From: Spirosoma endophyticum
Lineage (GTDB): Bacteria > Bacteroidota > Bacteroidia > Cytophagales > Spirosomataceae
DNA length: 64,000 nt
Assembly (NCBI RefSeq): GCF_900112365.1
Contig: NZ_FOLQ01000007.1
Location: forward strand, 124,001-188,000
Reading direction: 5' to 3'
In this document: positions 18,641 through 28,186 of the stretch, piece after piece
Layout of the letters: every line of letters starts with the position of its first letter
Numbering within the stretch: position 1 is the first letter of the stretch
Translations under genes and position numbers: made by a program
Notes under the pieces: model-generated
The model's input: only the letters and a program-made list of their open reading frames with translations
Database searches by the model: none
Told to the model about the DNA's origin: nothing

Positions 18641-21009
18641 TTATTCACTACGTAGTGATTTTGCTGGGTTGGTCAGCGCCGTTTTGTAGGTACGCCAGCC
18701 GATGGTTAGACCACCTAATAACAGCAATATGCCAAAGCAAAGGCTCAAGGCGCCTAAACCGAGGGAAACGTGATAGGTGAAGGTCTTCAGAAATAAACTA
18801 CCGGCCAGATAGCCTAATGGTAAAGCAATAGCTCCGGCGATCAGCAGTAGTTTCAGGAAATCCCACGACAGGAGCCAGATAACCTGACTAACGCGTGCGC
18901 CCATTACCTTCCGGACGCCCACTTCCTTCGTGCGCAGCTCGGTTGTGTAGGTGACCAGGAGGCCCAGGCAGGCGATTGAGACCGCTAAGCCAATTAACAG
19001 CGCCATAAAGCTTATATCGTCCGTGTGGCTGTGTCGGTCATACAGGAAATCGTCGTACCACTGGCCGTTGAAGGGTTCGTACGGATTCTGTCGTTTCCAG
19101 ATCCGGGCTATGTTGCTTTTAATCGCTTCTGGATCGTTACCCGCTACTTTCACCGTCAGATACCGGAACTCATTCGGTTGATAGCGAAGAAGTAAGGGCT
19201 GTATTTTCCAGACGAGAGTAGTGAATTTAAAATCTTTCAGCACGCCGGCAATCTGTACCTCCGTACTGTCATTTAGCCAAAGGGTCTGTCCAACAGCGGT
19301 TCCGGCGGTACCAAATTTAAAGGTTCGGACGGCTTCCTCGTTGACAAGCACCATCCGCGAAGCCGAGTCGGATACCGACATGGGCAGGTTCTGACCCGCC
19401 AGCATGGTTAGATCGGTTATAGGCACTAAATTGGCATCCGTAGCAAAGACATGGGCAGCCGATGAATCGCCCCCAGCTTTCTGCCGATGGATCATCTGCC
19501 AGCCATTGCCGTGATCACCAAATAAAGCGCCCGTAGCCGCTACCTGCTCTACACCCGCTAATTGGGCAATATCGGTCGATAAACGACCGGATGGCAAACC
19601 ATTCAGCGGAATGGTCAGTATGTTTTCCCGCTGAAAACCATAATCAGCTGTGGCCATGTAGTCTTGCTGAAGCGCCATGGCCAGCAGGGAAATCATGGCC
19701 AGTAAGGAAATAGAAAACTGAACCACAATCAACGATTTACGGAGGGTAATTCCCTTGAATACCCGGAGGCCGGTTTGACTACGTAGCACCTGCGCTGGTT
19801 GGAAACTCGACAAGACCCGTGCGGGTAATAGTCCCGCCAACAAGCCTGTCATAAGGCTGAATGTTATGAAAACCAGCCATATACGAATGTCATTTTCCCA
19901 CTGTACGCCCCCAATGAGCCATTGCTGCACAAAAGGCATCGGCTTAATTACTTGAAGCATACCATACGCCAGCCCAAGTCCAGCCAGCGATAACACCGCC
20001 GATTCGGCCATAAACTGCCCCATCAGTTGCCAGCGTAGTGCTCCGGCTACTTTTCGAATCCCTACTTCCCGAGCCCGACTTAACGACCGGGCCAGTGTCA
20101 GATTGATGCAATTGAAAGCGGCCAGTAGTAGCGTTAGTAAGCCTATGCCCAACTCCGTTTCCAGTTTCCCGGCAGTCGGTTCATAGCTTGCCCTCATTAA
20201 TTCTTCGCGTGCTGGCGAAAGCTTCGTCAAGGGCTGGCTACGAAACGTGTAGCCTTTATCCTTCGCAAATCGCAGACCTTTTGTAACCCGGCTGGCTAGG
20301 GCTGGCAGTATTCCATCAAGTGTCTCTGCTGGTACGCCCGGTTTTAGTAAAACGTAGGTATAACCTTGCGCATAGTCTGTCCAGTTCGTCATGGATCGTT
20401 GCGATTCCGGGCTGGAAAACGTCGCCATCGACACGAGCGCATCAAAGTTTAAGTGAGACTTTGTTGGGTTTTCGGCGAGAACACCCGCAACCATCATAGC
20501 GCCGAGCGTTGGGTGTTCTACGATTTTGCCAAGGGGATTAGCCGTCCCAAAAAATCGTTTGGCTGTCTGCTGCGTCAGAACAACGGTTTGGGGCGCAATG
20601 GCAGCTTGCCCTTTCTCGAGTCGAAACCCGAAAATTTTAAAGAAACCCGGATCAACTGCGCTATAGATGACAGGCAGTTGTTTTCGATTTGCACTAAATT
20701 CGCCGGAGTTACCAACAACGCGAGTTGCTTCTTCCACAAACGGATAATTCTGCTTCAACGCATCTGCAAGGGGCAGGGGTGACGTAGCAAATCCCTGTTC
20801 GTCGTTGTTGGTTGCCGTTACGTCCGTTAGAATGCGGTACGTCCGGTCGGCGTGCGGATGAAAGGAATCGTAGTCAAAAGCCCCTTTGATATCGATCATG
20901 GCCAGCAAACACACCAGCAGCCCGATGCCAGGCCAAAGATGTTGATGAAGGAAAACAACTTGTGTTTCCACAGATTTCGGAAGGCCGTTTTAAGGAAGTT
21001 TTGGAGCAT
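18641..21009 (-). pseudogene. MacB/FtsX-type permease with early frameshift (P2)
   Basis: The main frame (18641 to about 20930) encodes a normal permease from the end of TM1 to the C-terminal NPAKSLRSE: two MacB-like periplasmic domains and two FtsX units (GIRKVAGALRWQLMGQF; GVRKVMGARVSQVIWLL). Its own first residues (METQVVFLHQHLW) are unlike any sibling. The proper beginning lies in a different frame: ATG at 21009 gives MLQNFLKTAFRNLWKHK and LFSFINIFGL, exactly the family start, and runs out of frame near 20925-20936. A loss of about 7 bp in a GGCCTGG repeat of the TM1 codons would explain this. Translation could only restart inside TM1, so the product is probably inactive. Confidence 0.8.
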
Positions 21010-21098
21010 GGGGGTAAGGGCATGGGGCTTGGAGCACGGTGCATGAAATTAGGCGCCATACTATACTGATGGACCTTCCTTGCTCCATGCCCCACGCG
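21010..21098. repeat. GGGCATGGGG/GGAGC intergenic repeat
   Basis: The gap between P3 and P2 contains GGGCATGGGGCTTGGAGCA and, further on, the inverse GCTCCATGCCCCACGC, a loose hairpin. The same words recur between most permease genes and inside the oxidase gene at 2253-2346. Confidence 0.6.
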
Positions 21099-23525
21099 TT
21101 ATTCGCTACGTAAACTCTTCACCGGATTCATCAGGGCGGCTTTGATGCTCTGGAAACTGACGGTCAGGATGGCAATACCTACGGCCAGTAAACCCGCGAG
21201 GGCGAACACCCACCACGAAAGATCAACCCGATAAGCGAAATCCTGTAACCAGTGGTCCATCATCCACCAGCCAATGGGCGTGGCAATGATGATGGCAATC
21301 AGAACCAGTTTGAGGAAATCTCTCGATAAAAGCGTGATAAGACTTCCTACTGATGCTCCCAATACTTTCCGCACGCCAATCTCTTTGGTTCGTTGTTCGG
21401 TGGCATAGGCCGCCAGACCGAACAAACCCAGACAGGCAATGAGTATCGCCAGAGCCGACGCAACCGTGAAAATGGTGCTGTATTGCTGTTCGGTCTGGTA
21501 TTGTTTGCGGTAGTTTTCGTCCACAAAGTAATATTCAAAGGGATTGCCGGGAAAGAGTTGTTTGTAGAGTTGTTCCAACTCGCCAATCTTCGCCTGCATA
21601 CGATCCGTCGATAGGCGAACGGTATAATTTGTGCTGGGATAACCCGGATAAATAATCAGCGGCTCAATGGCCTGTTGCAGCGATTGATGGTGATAATCAT
21701 TGATCACCCCGACAATTTCCAGTTCGGCACCGTATTTCAGTTTCTGCCCGACGGCGGCCTGGGCCGAGGCAAAACCGAGGGATTTGGCCGCTTTAGCATT
21801 GATTAACACCCGGTTGGCGTCGGTGCCTTTGGCGCACATTTCGGGCGTAAAGTTTTGCCCGGCGGCTAACGTAATGCCATAGGTTTTCAGGAAACGATCA
21901 TCGGCATACGTAACGGCATAGCTTTTCTTCTCATCGCCGGGAACGGGATTCAAGCGGGTAATGCCGGCCGCGTTGTAATTGTACCAGCCGCCCGGTACAC
22001 TCCCCGAATTGCAGTAATCATCGACGAAAGGCAACTGAGCAATCTCATTCCGGAAGGCCGTTCGTCCGGCTCTTCGGGCCGAATCAGCGCCCACTTCGGC
22101 GCCCTTAATGACCAGCAATTGTTTCAGGTTCATGCCCAGATTCTGATTCTGCATGAATGACAATTGTCGGTACAGGACCACCGTGGCGACAATCAGCACA
22201 ATGGAGATCGTAAACTGAAACACGACCAGTGATTGTCGTACCCAAACGCCCTGACCTGTCCGGACAAAGGCCGTTTTCATCACGCTCAGTACGGGAAAGC
22301 CCGACAGCACAAAAGCGGCATAACTGCCCGAGGCCATAGCACCCAGTAACACAGCTCCCAAACCAGCAATCCAGAAGGGGCTCTGGCCAATTGATGCTAG
22401 CGACAGCGGCTTGCCAACCAGCTGATTGAAAGGTTCCTGTAGTAACAGGATAAGAAGTATGGCCAGCCCGAATCCCAGCAGGTTGAGTATCAATGATTCG
22501 CCCAGAAACTGGCCGATAATTTGCTCGCGATTAGCACCAACAACTTTCCGAACACCCACTTCTTTCGCCCGTTTCAGCGCACCGGCGGTCGATAAGTTGA
22601 TGTAATTGAGCCAGGCAATCAGCAGAATCAGCAGGGCAATACCACCCAGCATATACACAAAACCGACTTTAGCGTTCGTAGGGCGCGTATCGCTCAACCC
22701 GTCGCCCAGGTGAAGATACGTAAGGGGCTGCATCTGAATCAGATCCGCTTCTTTCGGACGCGCTTTGGCAACCAGTTCTGCCGCTTTGCCTTCAAATACA
22801 GCCAGATCAGCTTTGGGATTGAGGAGGACCACCGTTTCGGAGAAGGACCCGTTCCAGTTGTCTAAACTCGCCCAGTCATTGCCATTGCGATTCCCTTCAT
22901 TCGCCAACGTACTGAGCGAATACACGAGGTCAAATTGCAGATCGGAGTTGGCCGGAACATCCGCAAAAACGGCAACTACCCGATAAATACCTTTTCCAAA
23001 CTGGCTGTTGAGTGTCAGTACCTTACCAATGGGATTTGCACTTCCGAAATACGTTCTGGCTTTTGTTTGGGAAATCGCGACCGTATTGGGCTGGTGCAGC
23101 GATGGCGACCCTGCCATCAATGGAAATGAAAAGATCCGGAAGAAATCGCCATCAGCCGTAATTGAATTAGTCTCCCTGAATGAACGTATTGACTGCGTCT
23201 TGTCAGTACTCGGAACGGTAATAATACCCTGCTGAACCGAGGTAATTCGGCAAACGGCTTCGGCGTTACCGAACTGCTGTTTGAGGGCTGGCGCTATCGC
23301 CGACGGCACATAATTATCGGTTTTTCCGTCTTTGTGCTCTAGCAATACGCGATATGTATTGGCCAGATTCGTATGGAATTGATTGAAGCTTTTTTCAAAA
23401 CTGACATATTCCAGGATCAGGACAAAAGCAGCAATGCCAAGCGCCAGTCCAACAATATTGATGAACGAGAATACCCGGTTCTTGCGAAGACTGCGCAGGG
23501 CGATTTTGATATACGATTGAATCAT
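21099..23525 (-). CDS. MacB/FtsX-type 8-TM ABC permease (P3)
   Basis: 808 aa with the start MIQSYIKIALRSLRKNRVF, TM1 at about 20-42, a first periplasmic domain (typical YFGSANPIGKVLTLN near its end), FtsX helices with GVRKVVGANREQIIGQF, then a second unit with EQRTKEIGVRKVLGAS and the final NPVKSLRSE. It is the first permease downstream of sigma-54 promoter B and of the small gene at 23623-23916. As for its siblings, a partner ATPase is missing from the window. Substrate unknown. Confidence 0.94.
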   Translation of the reverse strand: MIQSYIKIALRSLRKNRVFSFINIVGLALGIAAFVLILEYVSFEKSFNQFHTNLANTYRVLLEHKDGKTDNYVPSAIAPALKQQFGNAEAVCRITSVQQGIITVPSTDKTQSIRSFRETNSITADGDFFRIFSFPLMAGSPSLHQPNTVAISQTKARTYFGSANPIGKVLTLNSQFGKGIYRVVAVFADVPANSDLQFDLVYSLSTLANEGNRNGNDWASLDNWNGSFSETVVLLNPKADLAVFEGKAAELVAKARPKEADLIQMQPLTYLHLGDGLSDTRPTNAKVGFVYMLGGIALLILLIAWLNYINLSTAGALKRAKEVGVRKVVGANREQIIGQFLGESLILNLLGFGLAILLILLLQEPFNQLVGKPLSLASIGQSPFWIAGLGAVLLGAMASGSYAAFVLSGFPVLSVMKTAFVRTGQGVWVRQSLVVFQFTISIVLIVATVVLYRQLSFMQNQNLGMNLKQLLVIKGAEVGADSARRAGRTAFRNEIAQLPFVDDYCNSGSVPGGWYNYNAAGITRLNPVPGDEKKSYAVTYADDRFLKTYGITLAAGQNFTPEMCAKGTDANRVLINAKAAKSLGFASAQAAVGQKLKYGAELEIVGVINDYHHQSLQQAIEPLIIYPGYPSTNYTVRLSTDRMQAKIGELEQLYKQLFPGNPFEYYFVDENYRKQYQTEQQYSTIFTVASALAILIACLGLFGLAAYATEQRTKEIGVRKVLGASVGSLITLLSRDFLKLVLIAIIIATPIGWWMMDHWLQDFAYRVDLSWWVFALAGLLAVGIAILTVSFQSIKAALMNPVKSLRSE

Positions 23526-23622
23526 AAGTAAAGGGCATGAAGTGAAAAAAAGAAAAAGTTGGGATGAACCTATAGGAGAAAACGTACTCCCTCATGCTCA
23601 ATACGTATGGTTTGGAACAGGA

Positions 23623-23916
23623 TTATCGGGCCCTGAGCAATTGTCGCTGCTTAACTAAATCTTCCCGTCTAACGAACGTAATGGGTACGAATTCGTCGGT
23701 TGGCGAACCAATGTAATAGAGTGTCCAGTCGCGGTCGTAATCGGCCAGCAGTTGCTGGATGCATTCGACCCGGTCGAAGGTTGGCACCCGGCAGTCGCCC
23801 CAGTAGAACAACTCTACGCGGTAATGCAGCGCTTGTTTCTGACCGTTGATGGTGACGTCAATTTCTATATCCTGTTTGCCGGGTAATGATGAGATGGGAA
23901 TGGCGATGTATGACAT
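23623..23916 (-). CDS. Small cytoplasmic protein, unknown function
   Basis: 97 aa from ATG 23916. It has no signal peptide or membrane helix. The sequence is a compact mix of strands and one amphipathic helix (FDRVECIQQLLADYDRDW) with several aromatic residues, and an Arg-rich end (KQRQLLRAR). I do not recognise a family. It is the first gene after sigma-54 promoter B and lies 97 bp ahead of permease P3. It is therefore probably co-regulated with the permeases and may be a regulatory or accessory factor. Coding is supported by codon use and by its position directly after the promoter. Confidence 0.65.
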   Translation of the reverse strand: MSYIAIPISSLPGKQDIEIDVTINGQKQALHYRVELFYWGDCRVPTFDRVECIQQLLADYDRDWTLYYIGSPTDEFVPITFVRREDLVKQRQLLRAR

Positions 23917-23987
23917 AGGGGCAGGAAAAAGATAGGTGAAAGAATAAGGTCAGTTCGCAACGCATAGCGTATTACTGCCATAGAACC

Positions 23988-24002
23988 CCAAATGTTATAC
24001 CA
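23988..24002 (-). promoter_or_regulatory. Sigma-54 type promoter B
   Basis: The minus strand reads TGGTATAACATTTGG: a -24 TGGTAT and -12 TTGG with the obligatory 5-bp spacer, differing from TTGC only at the last base. It lies 54 bp from the paired dyads at 24057-24093 and about 70 bp upstream of the small gene that heads the P3-P2-P1 run. Confidence 0.7.
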
Positions 24003-24038
24003 GTATGTTTAACTGTTTGTTAGACAGTCTATTGTATG

Positions 24039-24090
24039 CCACAAATGAACGTAGCATGTCCGATTTCGGACATGCTACGTTCATTTGTGG
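24039..24090. terminator. 25-bp perfect hairpin around activator site
   Basis: Arms 24039-24063 and 24066-24090 are perfectly complementary with a 2-nt centre. The palindrome encloses the TGTCCG-N4-CGGACA dyad of promoter B and lies just past the stop codon of the serine hydrolase at 24141. It may act as terminator of the operon upstream as well as an operator. Confidence 0.65.
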
Positions 24091-24093
24091 ACA
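24057..24093 (-). promoter_or_regulatory. Paired upstream activator dyads (site B)
   Basis: On the minus strand site 1 is TGTCCACAAATGAACG (24078-24093) and site 2 is the perfect dyad TGTCCGAAATCGGACA (24057-24072), with centres 21 bp apart. Site 2 ends 54 bp before the -24 box of promoter B. Confidence 0.78.
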
Positions 24094-24140
24094 AGGCGAT
24101 GATGTTGGCTGGCACTGAGTTAAAACCCAGTGTTTTATAA

Positions 24141-25313
24141 TCAATTCGGCAACACAACCGCTCGGTCGTCTATGGCTTTTGCGATCTGGTTGGTCAGGGT
24201 CGTAACCCTCGAAGCGCTCATGCGGTCGCATTCGTTAGAGAGCACTACGATACCCATGTTCAGTTCGGGATAATTGACGCATAAACTGCTAAAGCCGGGG
24301 ATGTTGCCGTCCTGCCAGATGGCGCGATTGCCCGCTACGTTCAGCATCTGCCAGTTTAATCCCGACGAATAGCGGGATACGTCGCCCGACGTTGGCTGAT
24401 GCGTTAGTTTGGCGGCTTCTGTCTCTTCGGCTACGTTCCACTGGATGTATTTCAGCATATCCGTAACGGTCGATTTCAACGCAGCGGCTCCCTGGAGTTG
24501 ATCGGGAATGGGCGGCATCTCAACCCCATTGCAATTGTAGCCTTTCGCGAAAGTAGCCTGATCCGAAGACGTCAGTTCAATCTTCGTATGACTCATGGCG
24601 AGCGGCTGGGTTATTTTCAGCCGTACCAACTCGTCAAAGGGCATGTTGTACACCCGCTCTAAAATATAACCCAGCAACTGAGCGCCCGTATTGGAGTACC
24701 GGAACGTATAACCCGGCATTGTATCCAGCTTTACCTTATGCAAGTCGGCGTAGAAATCGTCGCGGGTGTAGCCCTGTAAAAGCTCAGCCGCAATTGTCGA
24801 GGAAGGAATGGCGGTATTGGCAAATGCGTCTGGCCGATCCGGCAACAGGAACGGTAAACCCGATCGGTGATTAATCAGGTGAAAGAGCCGGATGGACTGC
24901 CCTTCATACGTCAGGTTTGAATAATTGCCGGTCAGGTACTTACGAATATCATCGCCCAGCTTCACTTTCTTTTCGACGACCGCCTGCGCCAGTAAAGCCC
25001 CCGTAAATGTCTTGGTAATGGACGCGATTGGGTACACAGTTTGGCTGGTTGGCAATTGCTGCCGCCCTTTTTCAACCGTACCATAGTTATACACATATGG
25101 TTGACCATCTTTGATAATGCCAATCGAAAGCCCAACCGACTGTGGTGTCGCCATGAAGTGTTGAGCGGCCTCCTCAACAAGGAGGTCGACCGACGTTTTC
25201 AGTGGATTATCCGTTGATGCCTTTTCGGGAATCGTAACGAGTGCTGTGGGGCGCTTGGGCTGAATAGACCGTAGCGGAAATAGCAGAAAAGCGGAGATAA
25301 GCCAGGCAGTCAT
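24141..25313 (-). CDS. Serine hydrolase, beta-lactamase/class C fold
   Basis: 390 aa with a hydrophobic N-terminal export signal (residues about 3-16). The catalytic S-x-x-K is S98-I-T-K101 (YPIASITKTFTGA) and the second motif is Y206-S-N (FRYSNTGAQLLGYI). The third motif is poorly conserved: the usual HxG region reads WQDGNIPGFSS. The family covers D-Ala-D-Ala carboxypeptidases, esterases and D-aminopeptidases; the substrate cannot be told. It resembles the next gene over its N-terminal two thirds but lacks that gene's C-terminal TPR segment. It ends 50 bp before the dyad cluster of promoter B. Confidence 0.9.
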   Translation of the reverse strand: MTAWLISAFLLFPLRSIQPKRPTALVTIPEKASTDNPLKTSVDLLVEEAAQHFMATPQSVGLSIGIIKDGQPYVYNYGTVEKGRQQLPTSQTVYPIASITKTFTGALLAQAVVEKKVKLGDDIRKYLTGNYSNLTYEGQSIRLFHLINHRSGLPFLLPDRPDAFANTAIPSSTIAAELLQGYTRDDFYADLHKVKLDTMPGYTFRYSNTGAQLLGYILERVYNMPFDELVRLKITQPLAMSHTKIELTSSDQATFAKGYNCNGVEMPPIPDQLQGAAALKSTVTDMLKYIQWNVAEETEAAKLTHQPTSGDVSRYSSGLNWQMLNVAGNRAIWQDGNIPGFSSLCVNYPELNMGIVVLSNECDRMSASRVTTLTNQIAKAIDDRAVVLPN

Positions 25314-25457
25314 GGGTAATCGTCTGGTTTAGAGGTTTGTTGCAAACGGAATGGCTATTCTGCCTGCGGTTTGCGTTAAAGATGCAGGTTACTACGCTCG
25401 GGTTGCTTACATCGTAACTATTTCCGTTAATAGCCTCGGTTCGCCTTTCGGCATTAG

Positions 25458-26963
25458 CTACTTACCAGCCGTTTCGCCCGCCTTTTTCAGGAAATCAATT
25501 GCGGTTGTGTTCTGGGGGTTTAACTCCAGCGAGTGCTTGTAATTGATAATTGCTTGTGCACGGTTTCCCATATGCTCGTAGTTTTCGGCCAGGCTGTCGT
25601 AGGTGTTCCAGGCGTTGGGATACAGGCTAACGTTCAATTTAAAAATCTCCAGTGCTTCGTTGAGTTTGCTTTGCCCGACCAGCGTATAGCCCCATCCATT
25701 TACGTACCCTTCACCCAGGTACAGTTCAGGGTATTTTTCACGAATATTCTGAACTATGTTGATAGCTTGTGCATAACCCTGCTTTTTCAGTTCGTCGTGA
25801 AGAGCTGTTAAAGCAGCGGGTTCGCCGTTTAGTACGTTCATGACTTTACCCGACAGTTCCTGAAGTTGGCCCTGCGTTGTCTGATCCGAGTTGTTGGCGA
25901 GTAGCACAAGTCCAACCTTCTGATCGGGATATAGATCACAGAAACTGGCAAAGCCGAACGTACCACCCGAGTGTTCCAACTGGCGCTTGCTGTCGATGGT
26001 TTTGTGGAGAAACCAGTTCATCCCCAGCGCCAGGTTATCCGTATTTCCCCAGGTAAGCTGATGGCTCAGTTGCACCGCTTTATTGCGTTCGTCTAACTGA
26101 TAGGCTGCGTATTTTAGCAGGTCAGCCGCACTGTAGCGAAGGCCCCCAGCGGCCTGCATCGCTTTCAGCGTGAACGCGGGCATTCGAATGCCCTTTCCAT
26201 CATAGCCAATGGCGAATTGATCCAACGAAGTTGCCGAACCGAACGTAGTACGCATCTGTAGCGGCTGTTCGATCTGTGTTTTTATTAACTCTTCGTAAGG
26301 TTTTTGATAGACTTTCTCCAGAATATAGCCCACCAACTGAGCCGCTACGTTCGAGTGACGTGGATTCTGACCGGGAGCTGCCTTAAGCGTAACCGCGTGC
26401 AGGTCGTTGAAGAAATCCTGCCTGGTGTATGTAGTCAACTCATTTACAATCAGGAACGGAATCGAATCGGGATTAGCCTGCTTAAACCGGTTGGGATTAT
26501 CCGGGAAATTGTCGGGCAGTTCGGAGGTCCAGTTGGTCAGATTTATCAGCCGGATGGGCTTGCCTTCGTAGGCCAGATTCGGGTAGTCGCCATCGAGATA
26601 CTGGCGAATATCATCGTCTAAGCTGGCTTTCTTATCGACAACAGCCCGCGCCAGCAGCAAGCTCCCAAACGTTTTACTGATCGACCCGATTTCGTAGATA
26701 GTATTTTGCGTAGGTAACAGGTTTTTGCCTTTCTCCAACGTGCCGAAATTATAGAAAGCCGTTTTCCCGTTTCGGACAATACCAATCGACAAGCCTACGT
26801 GCGCTTTCTCCTTAACGAAGGCTGTTCCCAACTGTTGAATCGTAGCATCAGCGCGGGCATCAGTTGCTGCCGGTTGCGCCTGATCAACAGTGGATTGTAG
26901 GGTTGCCGTTAGCAAGCATATGGCGAAAATGATTCTATTAAGATGCATGAGGTGTTGAATCAA
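25458..26963 (-). CDS. Serine hydrolase with C-terminal TPR, atypical active site
   Basis: 501 aa with a signal peptide (about 8-30); a start at the ATG at 26948 (residue 6) is also possible. S94-I-S-K97 is the nucleophile motif. The second motif, normally Y-S-N, reads H203-S-N (PRHSNVAAQL), and the usual 'SHTSGLP' segment reads NWTSELP. The third motif is normal (LEHSGGTFGF). The last 110 residues hold TPR-like helices (ALEIFKLNVSLYPNAWNTYD, then LAENYEHMGNRAQAIINYKH) nearly identical in pattern to those of the hydrolase at 28512-30008. The loss of Tyr suggests altered or lost catalysis. The gene is separated from its paralogue only by the IS110 element. Confidence 0.88.
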   Translation of the reverse strand: MIQHLMHLNRIIFAICLLTATLQSTVDQAQPAATDARADATIQQLGTAFVKEKAHVGLSIGIVRNGKTAFYNFGTLEKGKNLLPTQNTIYEIGSISKTFGSLLLARAVVDKKASLDDDIRQYLDGDYPNLAYEGKPIRLINLTNWTSELPDNFPDNPNRFKQANPDSIPFLIVNELTTYTRQDFFNDLHAVTLKAAPGQNPRHSNVAAQLVGYILEKVYQKPYEELIKTQIEQPLQMRTTFGSATSLDQFAIGYDGKGIRMPAFTLKAMQAAGGLRYSAADLLKYAAYQLDERNKAVQLSHQLTWGNTDNLALGMNWFLHKTIDSKRQLEHSGGTFGFASFCDLYPDQKVGLVLLANNSDQTTQGQLQELSGKVMNVLNGEPAALTALHDELKKQGYAQAINIVQNIREKYPELYLGEGYVNGWGYTLVGQSKLNEALEIFKLNVSLYPNAWNTYDSLAENYEHMGNRAQAIINYKHSLELNPQNTTAIDFLKKAGETAGK

Positions 26964-26987
26964 AAGTCTTGATAAGAGATGATACGT

Positions 26988-27006
26988 AACACCGGGTTAA
27001 AACGGC
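26988..27006 (-). repeat. Outer arm of split hairpin (target side, beyond IS right end)
   Basis: AACACCGGGTTAAAACGGC on the plus strand is the exact inverse of 28478-28496. The two were the outer arms of one long stem before the IS110 element inserted; this arm lies directly outside the element's transposase-3' end. Confidence 0.8.
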
Positions 27007-27024
27007 TGGTACTGTCGTGAAAGT

Positions 27025-27027
27025 CAA
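27025..27027 (-). promoter_or_regulatory. -33 half of a junction promoter in IS right end
   Basis: TTG (in CTTGAC, minus strand) lies 16 nt inside the right end. If the element is joined end to end with its CA core, the spacing to TATCTTTG at the left tip becomes 18 nt, a Bacteroidota-type promoter. Confidence 0.5.
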
Positions 27028-27060
27028 GTTTTGAAGTAGGATTTTTTTCATATCTTTGGA

Positions 27061-28155
27061 CTACAAGTAGGACAACTCGGCTTCCGCTGGTTGATCCTGT
27101 GTAGTCCCGCTAGTCGGGACTATTTTTTTGTCCTGACTCGCTTGATTTGCTAAGTACAAAGGGTCATACTTGACCCCGTGACGCCACAAGGCGTAGGCCA
27201 TCAAAAGCAATCGCTTCTGAACCGCCACATAGGCTTTCATTTTGATGCCACTTCGCTGATAAACCCGTTCATAAAGCGCTTTGCAAGTAGGTTCATTGAA
27301 CCGAACGGCGTTGAAAGCAGGCATATGCAGGATGCGACGAAGTCGACTGTTCCCTTTTTTGGAAATACGTGTTTTACCCGAATGGTTGCCTGACTGATTC
27401 TCCACCACATCGTAGCCCGCATAGCTGACCAAGTGGCGCTGGTTGGTGAAGCCCTCGAAACCGTTGGTTTCAGCCACTAACACGGCAACCGATAACAGGG
27501 CAAGGCCTTTGATCTGGACTAGCCGCTCGATGCGGGGCTTGAGAATCGGGTCGTCATCAACGAGCTGGGCAATGGCTTCTTCGAGAGCAGTTAACTGTTG
27601 GTCATAGATCTTGACCAAGTTGGCCAGTTGCTTGGTGATGAAGCCATTATCAAAGGCACCATGCTCCAAGGCATGTTGTTGGTTGGTCGACTGAGTACGT
27701 AGTTCCTGCAAGCGCTGGTGCTGGCGAGTCAATAACCGAAGTGCATAGAGGTTCTTAGAAAGCGGTTTCCACAGAGGTAATTGCTGCTCAAGGCCCATAC
27801 GAGATAAGCCTTGGGCGTCGATTTTGTCGTTCTTGGACTTGTAGCCTAAGCTTTTCAAGTAATGTTTGGCTTTGTTTGGCAGCAGAATACTAACGGGTTG
27901 GTCCTGCTGATAGAGATACCAGGCAACGGCTTCGTGGTAGACGCCGGTGGATTCCATTAGGTAATTTAGGGGTAACTCTAGCTTACGGTGGCGAGCCACC
28001 CAGTTGACCAAAGCGCAGAAGCCTGTTGGCTTGTTAACGACTTTGGTAGTGGCTTTAACGGTGACTCGTCCGCTGGAGTCAATGACCGACAGACAAACTT
28101 GAAGCGTGTCTTTGCTGATGTCCAGCCCCACGCAATAACGTAGAAAAGAAGTCAT
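27061..28155 (-). CDS. IS110-family transposase (DEDD RuvC-like plus Tnp_2)
   Basis: 364 aa from ATG 28155; upstream in-frame codons to 28215 overlap the predicted bridge RNA and look unlike the family N-terminus. The RuvC-like DEDD residues are visible: D in YCVGLDISKDTLQV, E in NYLMESTGVYHE, and the D-x-x-D pair in SKNDKIDAQGLSRMG. A coiled helical linker follows (about 125-200). The C-terminal Transposase_20 domain has IKGLALLSVAVLVAETNGF and SGNHSGKTRISKKGNSRLRR, which contains the expected catalytic serine region. This recombinase uses a bridge RNA to pair donor and target DNA. The frame is intact, so the element may still be active. Confidence 0.95.
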   Translation of the reverse strand: MTSFLRYCVGLDISKDTLQVCLSVIDSSGRVTVKATTKVVNKPTGFCALVNWVARHRKLELPLNYLMESTGVYHEAVAWYLYQQDQPVSILLPNKAKHYLKSLGYKSKNDKIDAQGLSRMGLEQQLPLWKPLSKNLYALRLLTRQHQRLQELRTQSTNQQHALEHGAFDNGFITKQLANLVKIYDQQLTALEEAIAQLVDDDPILKPRIERLVQIKGLALLSVAVLVAETNGFEGFTNQRHLVSYAGYDVVENQSGNHSGKTRISKKGNSRLRRILHMPAFNAVRFNEPTCKALYERVYQRSGIKMKAYVAVQKRLLLMAYALWRHGVKYDPLYLANQASQDKKIVPTSGTTQDQPAEAELSYL

Positions 28156-28186
28156 GACAAAGGGGATAAAAAATAAAACATGGCTT

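Noticed and set aside
20874..21095. Short reading frame starting MGHGARKVHQ upstream of permease P2
   Set aside because: It lies in a third frame across a repeat and the frameshifted start of P2; its translation has no family character.
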